In this document: in pieces, positions 32,812 through 43,640 of the stretch
Layout of the letters: each line of letters begins with the position of its first letter
How positions within the stretch are numbered: the stretch's first letter is position 1
Assembly (NCBI GenBank): GCA_948567375.1
Contig: OX419757.1
Location: forward strand, 11,036,001-11,100,000
DNA: 64,000 nt
Source of the DNA: Lunularia cruciata
Lineage: Eukaryota > Streptophyta > Marchantiopsida > Lunulariales > Lunulariaceae
Reading direction: 5' to 3'
Notes under the pieces: generated by a model
Database searches by the model: none
What the model was told of the DNA's origin: nothing
What the model saw: the letters and a program-made list of their open reading frames with translations, nothing else
Program-made: the position numbers and the translations under genes

Positions 32812-34077
32812 GTACATAAGGCGGATACGAAGCTGGATGCCCTCATCAAGGAGTTTTCAGATTTCAAGATCCAGATGATTGGGGCTAAGGACCAAAGAAA
32901 AGCCCCAACATTTGGACGATCTAATGTGTGGTGCACCGCATATGGCAAATCCGGCGACGCCAACACAGAATGCAATACTCGTAATGCATTCTCGGTGCAG
33001 CAAATTGATTGGGTTCCGGGATGGAACCAAGACGAGGACGAAGAGGCGGTGTACCAAACTCAGGAGGTACAGCCTCAACCAAGCACATCGTATCAAGGTC
33101 CGAGGTTTGGACCCATGGAGTATTACCCCAATGCTCCTTCACAAAGACCACCGATGAGCAACCAAAATCACCCTCAGAATGTTGCGCCCGGAGCCTGTTA
33201 TAATTGTGGCTCGATAGGACATTGGTCTCCAAATTGTCCCGAGCCAAGAAGGCAAATTGGGTACGTTCCCCTGTGTGGAAATTGTAAAGGATCGGGGCAT
33301 ACGAGCAACCAATGCCCTCACCTGCCAAACCCGAAGCCTCCTGTAAAATATGTACATACCCCCGCTGAGCGTGCAGCACTTCAGCCGAAGGGGGATACGA
33401 ATGTCAATTGTATTACTCTTGAGGAAGAAAGACCTCAAGAAAGGAGTCCGGCCTTAGAAGGAGAATGGCCAGACCTTGAAATTTTGAAAGTTGAGACACG
33501 CTCCACCAAGAAGAAGCGTGATCCCGAAGAACTGAGTACGACCTTGTCGTCTTCCCGAAAGGCGAAGAGACAGCACCCAAAAGCCATTCTTTCGGCCAAG
33601 GAGGAAAAGATCCTCACAAAAGCTAAAGCTAAAGCCTTGCAGAAAGAATTAACGGAGGCATTACTCAGGACTCGGGAACTGAGTTTGGAAGAAGAGATGA
33701 AGACAAAGTCTCCAATTTTTCCGGCGGACATCCGATCCAAAATAAAGGATCTGATCCAAGCCGAGGTAGGCCAACCCGAGGAAGCTCGGGTTAAGGCCAT
33801 CAGCAAGCCCGTCACCATTTTGAAGCGTCCCGAAGTCAAGAAGGAGCATGAAGAGTCCTCGGACTCAAAGCCGAAGACGAAGACGGTCAAATTGGGAGGA
33901 GTTCCCCAATATGATATTGTAGCCGACTTGGCCGCCACAAATGCCAATGTTACATTTAAGCAATTGTGGGAAGATAACAAGCTGTACAAGAGACAGCTTA
34001 ATTTGGCCCTCAAGAAGGTGAGGTTGATGTCAAATAAGGACCTGCCTGCTATCTATCGTATTGAACAAGAAGATTAG
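32812..34077 (+). pseudogene. Element E gag, C-terminal part with CCHC knuckles
   Basis: This continues the gag frame after element C and stays open for more than 400 codons. Three CCHC sites occur in order. The first, CTAYGKSGDANTEC, has lost Cys and His (F and G keep CTxCGKSGHANTEC). The second is CYNCGSIGHWSPNC and the third CGNCKGSGHTSNQC. Gln/Pro-rich linkers and a long Lys/Glu-rich region (about 33600-33700) follow. The end LPAIYRIEQED leads straight into protease in the same frame in F and G. In E a TAG at 34075 replaces the Leu codon. Confidence 0.88.
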
Positions 34078-34593
34078 GGATCTCCCAAGGTAGACACGGA
34101 GATTGCAGGGTGCATGATCACATCAATACCCATTGACTCTGGGTCCGGTGTGAATGTCATGACTGAAGATACTGCAAATCAACTCGGGTATCATACGTTT
34201 GAACCAACACCCCGAGTTTTGAAGTTTGCAGACCAAACCAGGAGATGGCCCTTGGGCATGCTGTCAAACATTACCATGATCATTGGAGGGGTACCCTTCA
34301 AGTTGAATTACATCGTGTTGCGGCCAGTGACAAAAATTGGCTACCCTCTGTTGATCGGCAGACCCTGGTTGTATAGTGCCCAAGTTGTAGTGGATTGGCA
34401 TCAGCAGAAGTTAAGATTCAAGGACATTTCGTCCGAAGATCAGAAGCTGGTGATTGTGAGTTGGACGAAGGTTCCCCATCTCGGGGAAATGAGTTTGTCA
34501 GAAGAGGAGGACGAGTCAAAAGACTCATCGTCTTCGTCTTCAGACGATCCAAAGAAGAAGTCCAAGTTAATTACTTGGAATGCTACGAGGTAG
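34078..34593 (+). pseudogene. Element E aspartic protease
   Basis: Same frame as gag. The active site reads SIPIDSGSGVNVM, with the canonical Asp-Ser-Gly; F and G have Asp-Leu-Gly. YPLLIGRPWLYSAQVVVDWH is the second conserved segment. An acidic Ser-rich stretch (DESKDSSSSSSDD) follows. A frameshift near 34550 puts the downstream RT in another frame; G is continuous here. Confidence 0.86.
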
Positions 34594-36110
34594 AGGCTGA
34601 CGACGAAGATCCATATGACCTCACCTCGGGTGAACCTGACTTGGAGGAAGGGGGTTTGATGGCCGCTTGCCTCAGGATAAGCCGAGTAAGCCATGTTGAA
34701 GGAGTCATCAACCCCGATGACTGTCAAGAGGTGTTACTCACTGAAGGAAAAATTTTAAAAATCTCGAAGACAGTTACTTCGGAGGAGTTGGCAGGATACA
34801 CTGCCCTGTTTATAAAGTTCCAAGATGTATTTGCCTGGTCAATTGATCAAATGCCGGGTATTCCACGAGAATTCGGGGAACACCGGATTGATTTGATTGA
34901 AGGTGCAATTTTGGTTCGGCAGCAACAATACCGCTTGAACCCGAAGTACTCGCTTTTGGTAAAAGATGAAATCAATAAGTACTTAGGGGCTGGAATCATC
35001 TTCCCTGTCTTAAGCAGTGAATGGGTCTCCCCCATTGTCATTGTCCCAAAGAAGAAACCAAGGAAGATCCGAGTGTGCCAAGACTTCCGAAAATTGAACG
35101 CAGTCAGAAGGAAAGATCATCATCCCTTGCCTTTTACTAATACAATTTTAGATTAGGTAGTTGGGCATCCTTGTTATAGTTTTCTCGATGGATTTTCAAG
35201 GTACAATCAAGTATCCATTCGAGAAGAAGACAAGGATAAAACTACATTCACGACCAATTGGGGCACTTTCGCTTACAATCAAATGCCCTTTGGGTTGTGT
35301 AATGCTCCCGGTACTTTCCAGCGGATGATGCATTTGATCTTCAAAGATTTCTTGCGCAAATTTGTTGAAGTTTTTATTGATGACTTTTGTGTGTTTGGGC
35401 GAAGGGATGTACATATAGATTACCTTCGCCAAATGCTTGAAAGGTGTTGTTTTGCCGGCTTGTCATTACACTCAGAGAAATGCTTCTTCGCAATGAAGGA
35501 GTAAATTCTTCTGGGGCATCGGGTGTCAAGCCAAGGTATTGAAGTCGATGTTGAGAAGGTTAAGATAATCGCAGCTTTGGAATCCCTAAAGAACATCCGA
35601 GAGCTGAGAGCCTTCTTGGGACATGTCGGATATTACAGACGCTTCGTGTCAAACTATGCAGTGCTTGCTGCACCACTTACAAAGCTTCTGAAGAAATCCA
35701 AAGACTATCTGTGGGAAGCACATCAAGAAGAAGCCTTCGAGGTGTTGAAGAAGAAACTTGTGGACTCTTCATCCATGGCCATCGGGGTTGTCTTAAGTCA
35801 GAAGGACGAGAAGAAGAAGGACTACCCGGTGTATTATGCTAGCCGACAACTTTCAGTTTCTGAAAAGAATTATTCGACGACTGAAAGAGAAGCACTCGGA
35901 ATGGTGTATGCCTGCAAGAAATTTCATCATTATTTGTTGGGGTATGAGTTTGTCTTCTATATTGACCATTATGCATTGCAACATCTGGTCAAGAAGGCAG
36001 ATTTATCGGAACAAATTGCAAGATGGATCTTGTTATTACAAGAGTTCACGTATACTGTACAAGTGAGGAAGGGAGCTTCGCATTCGAATGCGGACTTCCT
36101 GTCCAGGTTA
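34594..36110 (+). pseudogene. Element E reverse transcriptase and RNase H
   Basis: RT: EWVSPIVIVPKKK, IRVCQDFRKLNAV, a TAG at 35154 (CAG in G), GFSRYNQVSI, MPFGLCNAPGTFQ and VEVFIDDFCVFG (catalytic Asp pair, about 35375). A TAA at about 35502 replaces Gly before ILLGHRVSS. From 35523 the frame is open: [11 protein letters not shown], then RNase H. About 54 bp is missing in frame at about 35760 compared with G, removing the strand before the first catalytic Asp (LVDSSSMAIG where G has an 18-residue longer segment). YYASRQLSVSEKNYSTTERE and IDHYALQHL follow. Confidence 0.9.
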
Positions 36111-37498
36111 GACACTCAAGACCAAGAGTGTGAAATTGACGATCGGTTCCCTGACAAAGAGTTGTATCACTTATCAGCAATGAGAAGTACGAGGTATGCA
36201 GATGAATATAATTATCTGAATAATCTCCATTGTCTTGAGGGGATGGATCCGGAACAGCGGGCAGTCTTTCTCCGGAAAATGGGGCCATACCAGCTTAAAC
36301 ACAACATTTTATTTAAGATGGGCAAAGATGAAGTACTTCGGCAATGCTTGGAGTCATACAAAGTAGGAGGAGTGATTGAATCTTTACACTCCGAGGCATC
36401 AGGAGGACACTATGCTCTGAAGAATACTATAAAGAAAATTCTTTCGGCAGGGTATTGGTGGCCTATAATGTACAAAGATGTACATGCTCATATCCAAAGC
36501 TGTGATGCGTGTCAGAGAACGGGGAAGCCGATGGCTACTTCTCAATGGCCTTTGAGACCAATTTTGCCTTTGGCCCTCTTTGAGAAATGGGGGATTGATT
36601 TTGTGGGTCCCATTCAACCAGTTATCCGAGTCACAAGAAAGCGCTACATTTTGGTTTGCACTGACTATGCTACCAAGATGGTTGAAGCGGAAGCAACTCG
36701 CAGAGATGATGCTGAAACTGTGGCGGAATTTTTCTTTTGAAACATCTTCTTCCAATATGAGTGTCCTCTGGAATTGGTCAGTGACCAAGGAACACATTTT
36801 TTGAACTCTGTAATGGAGGCATTAACCAAGTATTTTCAGATTAAACATCGGAAGACAACTCCTTATAACCCAAAAGCAAATGGCTTAACGGAAAAAGCGA
36901 ATGGGTTACTTTGTAAAATTTTGAATAAGGTGATTGTCAATTATGCCTATGACTGGGATACAAAATTACCAGCCGCGTTATGGGCCTATCGGACGATAGA
37001 GAAGATTACAACCAAACAAACCCCATACTTCTTGACATATGGCTTGCATCCCATACTGCCAGTTGAATTTGAAGTTCCGACTTATCGGGTTCTATGCGAA
37101 GAACGAATGTCGGAAGAGGAAAGTCAGGATCTTTGGATTCATCAACTGATGTGGTTAGAAGAGAAAAGAGACAATGCAATGCAAACCACAAAAGAAGTAC
37201 AAGACAGAGGAAAGTCAGGCACAATCAGAGAATCAAGCCTGTGACTGTACGAGAAGGAGATTTGGTTTTGTTATATGACAATTGCCGAATATTTTTTCCA
37301 GGCAAGTTGCATTTGAGATGGATGGGTCCCTATCAAGTTCGTCATCTTTACGAAAATGGATCCATGCAACTCGTCGATTTGGAAGGTAATCCTTTTGCCA
37401 CTCGAGTAAACGGGTGGAGAGTTCGGAGACATTGGACCATAGACTCGGAAGTTTCTAAGACACCCAAGGTCTATGTTCGCGGGGACGCTCACATTTGA
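36111..37498 (+). pseudogene. Element E integrase
   Basis: The zinc-binding region is intact: LHSEASGGHYALKN and SCDACQRTG. The core has WGIDFVGPIQPV (Asp), then TGA at 36738 where G has CGA (FFFRN), LVSDQGTHF (Asp) and NGLTEKANGLL (Glu). A frameshift near 37200 separates the C-terminal part, RWMGPYQVRHLYENGSMQL, ending DAHI at 37498. No chromodomain follows. The stop codon runs into the polypurine tract. Confidence 0.9.
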
Positions 37499-37509
37499 GG
37501 GAGGGGGTA
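37497..37509 (+). other. Polypurine tract of element E
   Basis: gagggagggggta directly precedes the 3' LTR. It is identical to the tracts of F and G. Confidence 0.88.
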
Positions 37510-37895
37510 TGTGGTGCCCACATTTTTTGTTTTTTTCAAAATAAAGGAGAAGAAGTGTATAGAGAAGTCGGATTGCGCCTGTATGGCCGAAGAAGACAAA
37601 GAAAATTGTCTTCGGGATGAAACCCGAAGTAAAGTGACTTCGGGTCATAAGGCAAAGTACTTGGAAATGCCATGTCAGCATACAATACAAAGTAAATTGT
37701 CTTTGGCTCGGGGGGAGCTCAACCCGAGGCAAAGACAGTCTAACGACCTTTTGTCGGGGCGAGAAATTCAAGAAGGGGCCGTTTCAAAACTGGCGGCTCA
37801 TACACGCAAAGGTTGAGTGACAGTGATAGGTGCATGCCGGAGGTGTGATTTCTCGGTAGAAACTCAAAGCAACAGAAGATGAAGAAGTGCAACTC

Positions 37896-37904
37896 TATAA
37901 AAAT
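37896..37904 (+). promoter_or_regulatory. Candidate TATA box of E 3' LTR
   Basis: tataaaaat lies 27 bp before the ORF ATG at 37923. F has the same spacing and E's own 5' LTR has a matching motif near 18940. Transcription would therefore begin at or next to the ORF start. R-U5, including the ORF, would form the leader of the element RNA. Confidence 0.55.
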
Positions 37905-37922
37905 CGAAACTGCAACGACAAA

Positions 37923-40496
37923 ATGTCGAGCAACTTTCCTTTGCCGTTGAGGAGTCGTCTTGCAGGTGATCAGGGAAAGGGAAATAGAGTTGGACTCGTG
38001 TTAGTGCGCAAGGGAGAAGTCGCAAGAGAGAAATCAAGAGATAGTAAGAAAGCAGAAGAGATGGGAGGAGGGAAGAAGAACTCCAAATTTGCAGTGAGAA
38101 ATCATGCAATTCGGAGATTAGATATAGTAGCAAGGATCGAAGTCTTGAGCCGACTTCGGATCACTTTTCTGGCATGGAACTGGAACGTAAGTTTTCTAGG
38201 ATTCATGATAGAAATCATCAAGAGTAAATGTCTCAATGGTCCCGAGGAAGAAGGGAAGAGAGGAAATCCGGCTCGCTGGACAAAGTCGGATTGGAGACTC
38301 GTACTCGGGAAGGAGGCAGGCTCGGAGCAGGGAGCCATGTTCTAGGGGAAAGGAGAGATAGCCCAAGAAACGCAAGAGGTGAGAGATGCCTTCTCGTCAA
38401 AGAGGACGAAGAATGGGTATAAAGTTGAGAGTAATAAGGACCCTGTGAGGAGAGGAATTGTGAGTGCACTAATGGCCATCCTGAAGCCAGAGAGAACTAC
38501 CTATGTGATGAAACACCAAGCGGTGTTCTTTCACAAGTTATTTGCAAGAGAACCGATCAATTGGGCAAGGTGCTTTCACGGAAGAACGAGGCAGATGGTG
38601 TGGAATCTGCGGGATAAGTCGCCTCCACACTACATTGTACCATTTGCAGCACATTTTTACCTCGGGTTAAATCTGCTCAATTTGGCGGAGCGCAATAGAA
38701 TGGTGTCTCATTTCCATCCTGATTTGAGAGGAGAAGTCAACGCGGAGGAGCAGCAATACATTCTCCAAATCCGGAGCACGGACGATTACTACGCAAAGAC
38801 AGGGAAGAACGTGGAGGTCGTTGAAAGTACCCTGACGAAGAAGAGAACTCAGCAAGCAGAAGCCAAAGAAAACAAGAAACCTCAGAAGATGCAGAAAAAT
38901 AACCCAAGGCGAGGAATGGTGGTGATTGAGTCGGAAGATGAAGACTCAGAAGGCAAAGCTGAGCTCAAGACGGAGGACTCGGAACGTGAGGAGGAACCAA
39001 AGCTGACATTGCAAAGTGGAGATACGAGCAGTGATAGTGAGGAAGGAGGAGAGATGACATCGGTACCAGTGGCTGAAGAATACGAAGACAAAATGCAAGC
39101 CAAAGTAGAAACCAAAGACAATGCGGCACTAGAAGACAAAGTGTTAGTACGCGAGGAGAAGAAGATCGCAGCACAGCGAGGAATTCACTCGAGACGTAAG
39201 GTGAAGTGTGAAGCGGGACCGAGTAGAGTGAAGGAAGAGGTAGAAGAAAGCTCGGGCAGTGAGGCATCGATCCCAATACGAAGACTCCAGAGAAGAAGGC
39301 AAGTATCGGGAGAACACGAGGAAAGAAGAGAGACCACTCCGTGGGAGGACAAAGTTGCCAGTAATGGAGTAGATTACCTGCAGATGGTAGTATGCCCGCT
39401 GTTGGTGAAGATGGAGAAGAAGAAGAAGGAGATGCAATCTACTTGTCCAGAGGTAAAGATTGTGTTGCAGGTCTTATCAAGATTAGAAGAAGAAAACTCG
39501 GAGTTGAAGCAGAGTATAACCCGAGGTGAGGAAGAGAGAGAAGTACTGCGAGCGGAAGCAGTCAAGAGGAGTCAGGTAATCAAAGACCTGAAGAGAGAAG
39601 TGAGTTATCGAGAAGATCTTGCGAGGAAGAGTGACATCGCAAGGGAGAGACAAGTAGTAGAGCATGAAATCTTGAAGCATTAGTTTGTTGATTCAAGAGT
39701 CGAACTTATCCATGCTATGGCGAGGGTAGCATCGAAAGATCAAGAGCTTGATCGAGTGATGGAGAGTATGGAGGAGAAGAAGCAACTCTGGCAACAAGAG
39801 TTGGCTGCGAGATATAGAGAAGAAGAGAGATTACGAGAATTACTTCGTAATCAGGAAGAGAAGGTTGAATAGAAGGAGAAAGAGAAGGAAGCGGTGAAGG
39901 CCGAATTGAAAGAAGAATTGGCGATGTACAGAGAGGAATGGCTTGCAGATCGGGAACGAGAATGCAAGACAAGATTGGAGCCATTGAAGGAAATAGTCCT
40001 CAGAGTGAACGCGATGTTAAGTACAGAGGCCAGCGTTCGAATTGAAGAGATGAGATTGCACGACTTGAAACTGTTGGTGCAGAAGACAAGGCGAAGACAA
40101 GCAAAAGACACCAAGATGAATGCCTTGTTGATTAAATTGAGAACTCGTGTGGATAGGAAGATATTAGAGGTAGAAGACAATATTACGATTAGATTAGACT
40201 TAGTGAGAATAGAGTTAGAAAAGCTTTGGCAGGATGTTAAGGCAAAACCCGAAGTAGATAACATAGGGATCCAAATGTCTTCGGAGTTGCCCTCAAAGAC
40301 ATTAGGGAAGAGTGGGTCAAACGATGAAGAGTTAGATAAACTACCCACTAGTGCAATTTCAGATCAGGAAAGAGAATTGCTGGATCTGGTAGAAGATATA
40401 GGAGATCTGAAACCCGAGGAAAATGTAGTAAGAAGAAAGATTACTTTGGGTTCGGGTTTGAAAGCCGAGGAAGAAGTAGACATCGGATCGGATTAG
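37923..40496 (+). pseudogene. LTR-borne coiled-coil protein gene, 3' LTR of element E (858 codons)
   Basis: This is the best-preserved copy: a single frame with no frameshift and only three stops (TAG at 38343, 39682 and 39868). In order: a basic start MSSNFPLPLRSRLAGDQGKG; a conserved domain (about residues 50-290) with FLAWNWNVSFLGFM, SDWRLVLGKEAG, TKNGYKVESNKDP, FFHKLFAREPINWARCFHG, HYIVPFAAHFYLGLNLL and VSHFHPDLRGEV; a Lys-rich then acidic Ser/Glu middle (about 310-420); a long heptad-rich coiled coil (about 480-720); and a C-terminal block RVDRKILEVEDNITIRLDLV, ending EEEVDIGSD. No catalytic motif or known family is recognised. An element-encoded structural or regulatory protein is the cautious reading. 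Confidence 0.82.
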
Positions 40497-41288
40497 TAAC
40501 CGATTTGAGATTTGAAGGGGCAGATATGAAGAGGTGCATTGTCATTTCGGATCTGCAAGTTAGAACAGTTGTTGTAGAAATGGTATAGTTGTTAGAACTA
40601 TTGATTGCTTCACTATTTAATAGTGGCATTCGCAGGAAAATGTTGTTCAGTGCTCATTATTTTGAGAATAGATAAAGCAAAGTGCTGTGAAGCAGTGCTC
40701 GTCACTTGAGCTTGATTCCAAGTATCAATTTCGCAGTGTGCTTGTGAGTGTTTGGAGAAATTCGAAGTGCAAGTCAGAGTGTTTGTTGGATGTTGGATTC
40801 CACAGCCTTGATCTTCATTCTGTGTGTTTGATCCTGAGTGAAGTGCAATCAAAGCAATGCCTTGACAGATCTGAGAGGAAGTGTAGTGTTGGTAGTATTC
40901 TGCATTTGTGAGTGCAGTGCGAGGTTGATGTGAAGCAATTTTGATCAAGGAAGTTGTGCCTTCAGTGGAGGGGTAGAACACAATTCTGAGGCGAAGTTGT
41001 TTTGCAGTGAAGTGCCGTTTTCGGGAGAGCCTGAATCATCACAATCAAGATTGTTTGGAAAGATTTGATGGAGTTGTGATTATGGAGTGTTAATTTGTGA
41101 CAAGACTACGAATCATTGTTGTTACTCTCTTTTGGATGTGGTTTCTACCTGAGAGATTAACGACGCAACCAAGAAGAACTACGTGTTACTGTTTGACTTT
41201 GTATTTGACCAATTCTGACTCGTATCCTTGCGGGAACGAACTTTACTTACCCGATTACCGCAAAAGTGATATTTGTCGGGTTGTCACA

Positions 41289-41437
41289 CCCTTCAAGAAG
41301 AGACTTCCAACAATCCAAGGAAGGAAGAGAGTGCCAGACAACAGAAAACTTCCAAGCAGTGACAATAGGAACAAACCGAGCACGAGCAGCCATATGCCCG
41401 GCGCACTCCCGAGACTAAACATTCCCCATGACACCGG
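41289..41437. other. Right end of insertion X
   Basis: About 150 bp between the TSD of E and the resumed LTR of G, ending at catgacaccgg. Its inverse (TGTCATGGGG) mirrors the left end of X at 16582. No gene. Confidence 0.6.
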
Positions 41438-41603
41438 CGTACTCCTCTTCCGAGTACCTCTATCATCGGATCCGATGTCAGCTTCTTCGGCTTTCTTCCG
41501 AAGTTACTTTCACCTCTTCTTTGATTGCAATTTGTCTTTTTCGTGCTTACTTCGTCTCCTAAACATTACTAACCATAAAAAAACAAAAAATGTGGGTACC
41601 ACA
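41438..41603 (-). repeat. 3' LTR of element G, first 166 bp
   Basis: It matches 52005-52168 of the 5' LTR of G and begins, on the minus strand, TGTGGTACCCAC. The G purine tract gagggagggggta (41604-41616 on the minus strand) and integrase stop adjoin it. Confidence 0.92.
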
Positions 41604-41616
41604 TACCCCCTCCCTC

Positions 41617-43640
41617 AAATGTGAGCGTCCTTGCAAACACCGACAATCGGGTTTTTATACAATGTTGGGTTGGGGTTCCAATATTTTCTAACCCTCCAAC
41701 CATTGACGCGAGTTGCAAAAGGATTGCCATCCAAGTCTGTAACACCCATTTGTGCATGTGTGTGGTATTGTGATATTTAGCTTGGTATTACAAGTACTTA
41801 AGAGATATTATTTATATAGAGATAAAGGATGGTTCTATATTAGTCATGGTTAGCTAAAGTTATTCATAGCTAAGATAGAGGAGACCTTACTTTAGAGGAA
41901 GTAGAAAAGATGAGCACCACTATTTTGGATTTTAGTGTGTTGACATGGTATTATTCCTAGGTGTTTGGCTTTGAGGAAAGAGTTGAGAACTCTTGGGCCC
42001 GCAAGCCTTTTTGTTTTGGATTCTTCTTTAGTCCAAGGATAGCCCATGTGAAGGAATTCTTGACTTAGTGGTTGGGTCAAGATAAGACTACATGCTTAGG
42101 GGAATATGCCCATGTGAATGGATATTCCTTTCTACTTTTTGACTTTACTTGACTTTTAGTCTAGTAACTTGAGTTACTATGGTAATTAGTAACTTTGGTA
42201 CGTAACTATTTCACAAGTTTATAAACAAGGGGTGAGGATGTACTCATCATCCTTTCATTTGCAACTATCTCTCTCTCATTGAGTTCTCTAGTGAGCAATG
42301 TCTTGAGTCTTGGAGTGTTAGCCTTGGAGGAGTATGATGGAGTTGGGGTTCCTTGCCTTCTTAGTCCATGGTGCGCTACCATAATAGCCATCAAAGGTTC
42401 ATCCTGAGTGAGAGACAGGCCGGCTCACAGGTCTGCAAGTTGAATAGAACCATTATCATAAATGTGCATCACCCGATACGGTCCCATCCACCTCAGATAT
42501 AATTTTCTTGGAAAAAATAGGCGGCAATTATCATATAATAATACCAGATCTCCTTCTTGAACAGTCAGAGGTTTGATTCTTTTATCGTGTCGAACTTTCC
42601 GTTGTTCTTGAATTTCCTTTGTAGTTTGCATTGCATTGTCCCTTTTCTCTTCCAACCACATCAGTTGATGGATCCAAAGATCTTGACTTTCTTCCTCTGA
42701 CAAACGTTCTTCACAAAGTATTCTATATGTCGGTACTTCAAACTCAACTGGTAATATGGGATGCAATCCGTATGTCAAAAAATTAGAAGTTTGCTTGGTA
42801 GTAATTTTTTCCATTGTCTGATATGCCCATAATGCTGCAGGTAACTTCGTATCCCAGTCATAGGCATAATTGACTGTCACCTTATTTAAAATTTTACACA
42901 GCAATCCATTGGCTTTCTCCGTGAGTCCATTTGCTTTCGGGTTATAAGGAGTGGTCTTCCGATGCTTAATCTAGGAGTATTTGGTTAGCGTGTCCACCAT
43001 TGAGTTCAAAAAATGAGTTCCTCGATCACTGACCAATTCCAGAGGACACCCATAACGGGAAATGATGTTTCGGAAGAAAAATTCTGCTACTGTCTCCGCA
43101 TCATCTCTTCGTGTTGCCTCTGCTTCCACCATCTTGGTGGCATAATCCGTACATACTAAGATGTACTTCTTCCTTGTGACACGAGTTACTGGTTGAATAG
43201 GTCCCACAAAATCAATACCCCATTTTTCAAATGGGGCCAGAGGCAAAATTGGTTTCAAAGGCCACTGGGAAGTTGCCGTTGGTTTCCCTGTTCTTTGATA
43301 GGCGTCACAACTCCAAATATGGGCATGGGTATCTTTATACATCATAGGCCACCAATATCCTGCTGAAAGAATTTTCTTCACTGTATTTTTCAGGGCATAA
43401 TGTCCCCCCGATGCTTTCGAGTGCAAGGATTCAATGACTCCTACTTCGTATGCTTCCAGGCATCTCCGAAGTATCTCATCTTTGCCCATTTTAAACAAAA
43501 TGTTGTGTTTTAATTAGTACGGTCCCATTTTCCGAAGGAAGACTGCCCTTTCCTCCGGATCCAGCCCCTCAGGACAATGGCACGTATGCAAATAATGATA
43601 TTCTGCTGCATACCGTGTACTCCGCACAGTCATTAAATGA
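41617..43640 (-). pseudogene. Element G integrase, split by solo LTR H
   Basis: From 43640 down. After RNase H the zinc-binding region reads LHSKASGGHYALKN and SCDAYQRTG, where the second Cys of the final pair is Tyr. The core has WGIDFVGPIQPVTRVT (Asp), FFFRNIISRYGCPLELV, SDRGTHF (Asp), a stop in TKYS near 42970, and NGLTEKANGLL (Glu). The C-terminal part, open from 42904, includes RWMGPYRVMHIYDNGSIQL and is cut at 42430 by H. Its last codons are at 41617-41737 and end in DAHI. No chromodomain. Confidence 0.88.
41738..42429 (+). mobile_element. H: solo LTR of family 1
   Basis: About 692 bp, from TGTAACACCC to GGCTCACA on the plus strand, nested in the integrase of G. The flanks aagtc and aggtc form a 5-bp TSD with one mismatch if the LTR ends one base early. 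Otherwise the boundary is uncertain by 1-2 bp. No internal element sequence is present. It has the TATA-like and other features of the LTRs of C. Confidence 0.9.

Larger units (their letters stand above)
18556..41288 (+). mobile_element. Element E: family-2 giant-LTR gypsy element with asymmetric LTRs
   Basis: E lies on the plus strand inside X, with a perfect TSD ccctt at 18551-18555 and 41289-41293. The 5' LTR (18556-19837) is only 1282 bp because of an internal deletion of about 2.5 kb. The 3' LTR (37510-41288) is 3779 bp. The primer site is at 19845-19862, gag-pol runs from 19927 to 37498 and the purine tract is at 37497-37509. Element C interrupts gag at 21248-32811. Confidence 0.94.
37510..41288 (+). 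repeat. 3' LTR of element E (giant LTR, best-preserved ORF)
   Basis: 3779 bp from TGTGGTGCCCAC to GGTTGTCACA. It has an upstream region of about 410 bp with a TATA box, an 858-codon reading frame, then a tail of about 790 bp (40497-41288) with no gene. The right TSD ccctt follows. Confidence 0.95.
16582..41437. mobile_element. X: roughly 2.1-kb insertion in G's 3' LTR, later split by element E
   Basis: Comparing the two LTRs of G shows extra sequence here: 16582-18555 and 41289-41437. The outer ends are TGTCGTAGGG and the inverse of TGTCATGGGG, so they form imperfect inverted ends (about 13 of 17 bases if two G's are included on each side). The flanks ctgg / ccgg could be a 4-bp TSD with one mismatch. 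It may be a solo LTR of a third LTR family (TG...CA ends) or a non-autonomous inverted-repeat transposon. No transposase or gag-pol is present. It holds a large tandem-repeat array. Confidence 0.55.

Noticed and set aside
16580-41437. Insertion X as a Mutator-like or hAT transposon
   Set aside because: No 8- or 9-bp target duplication is found and no transposase is present; the class is left open.
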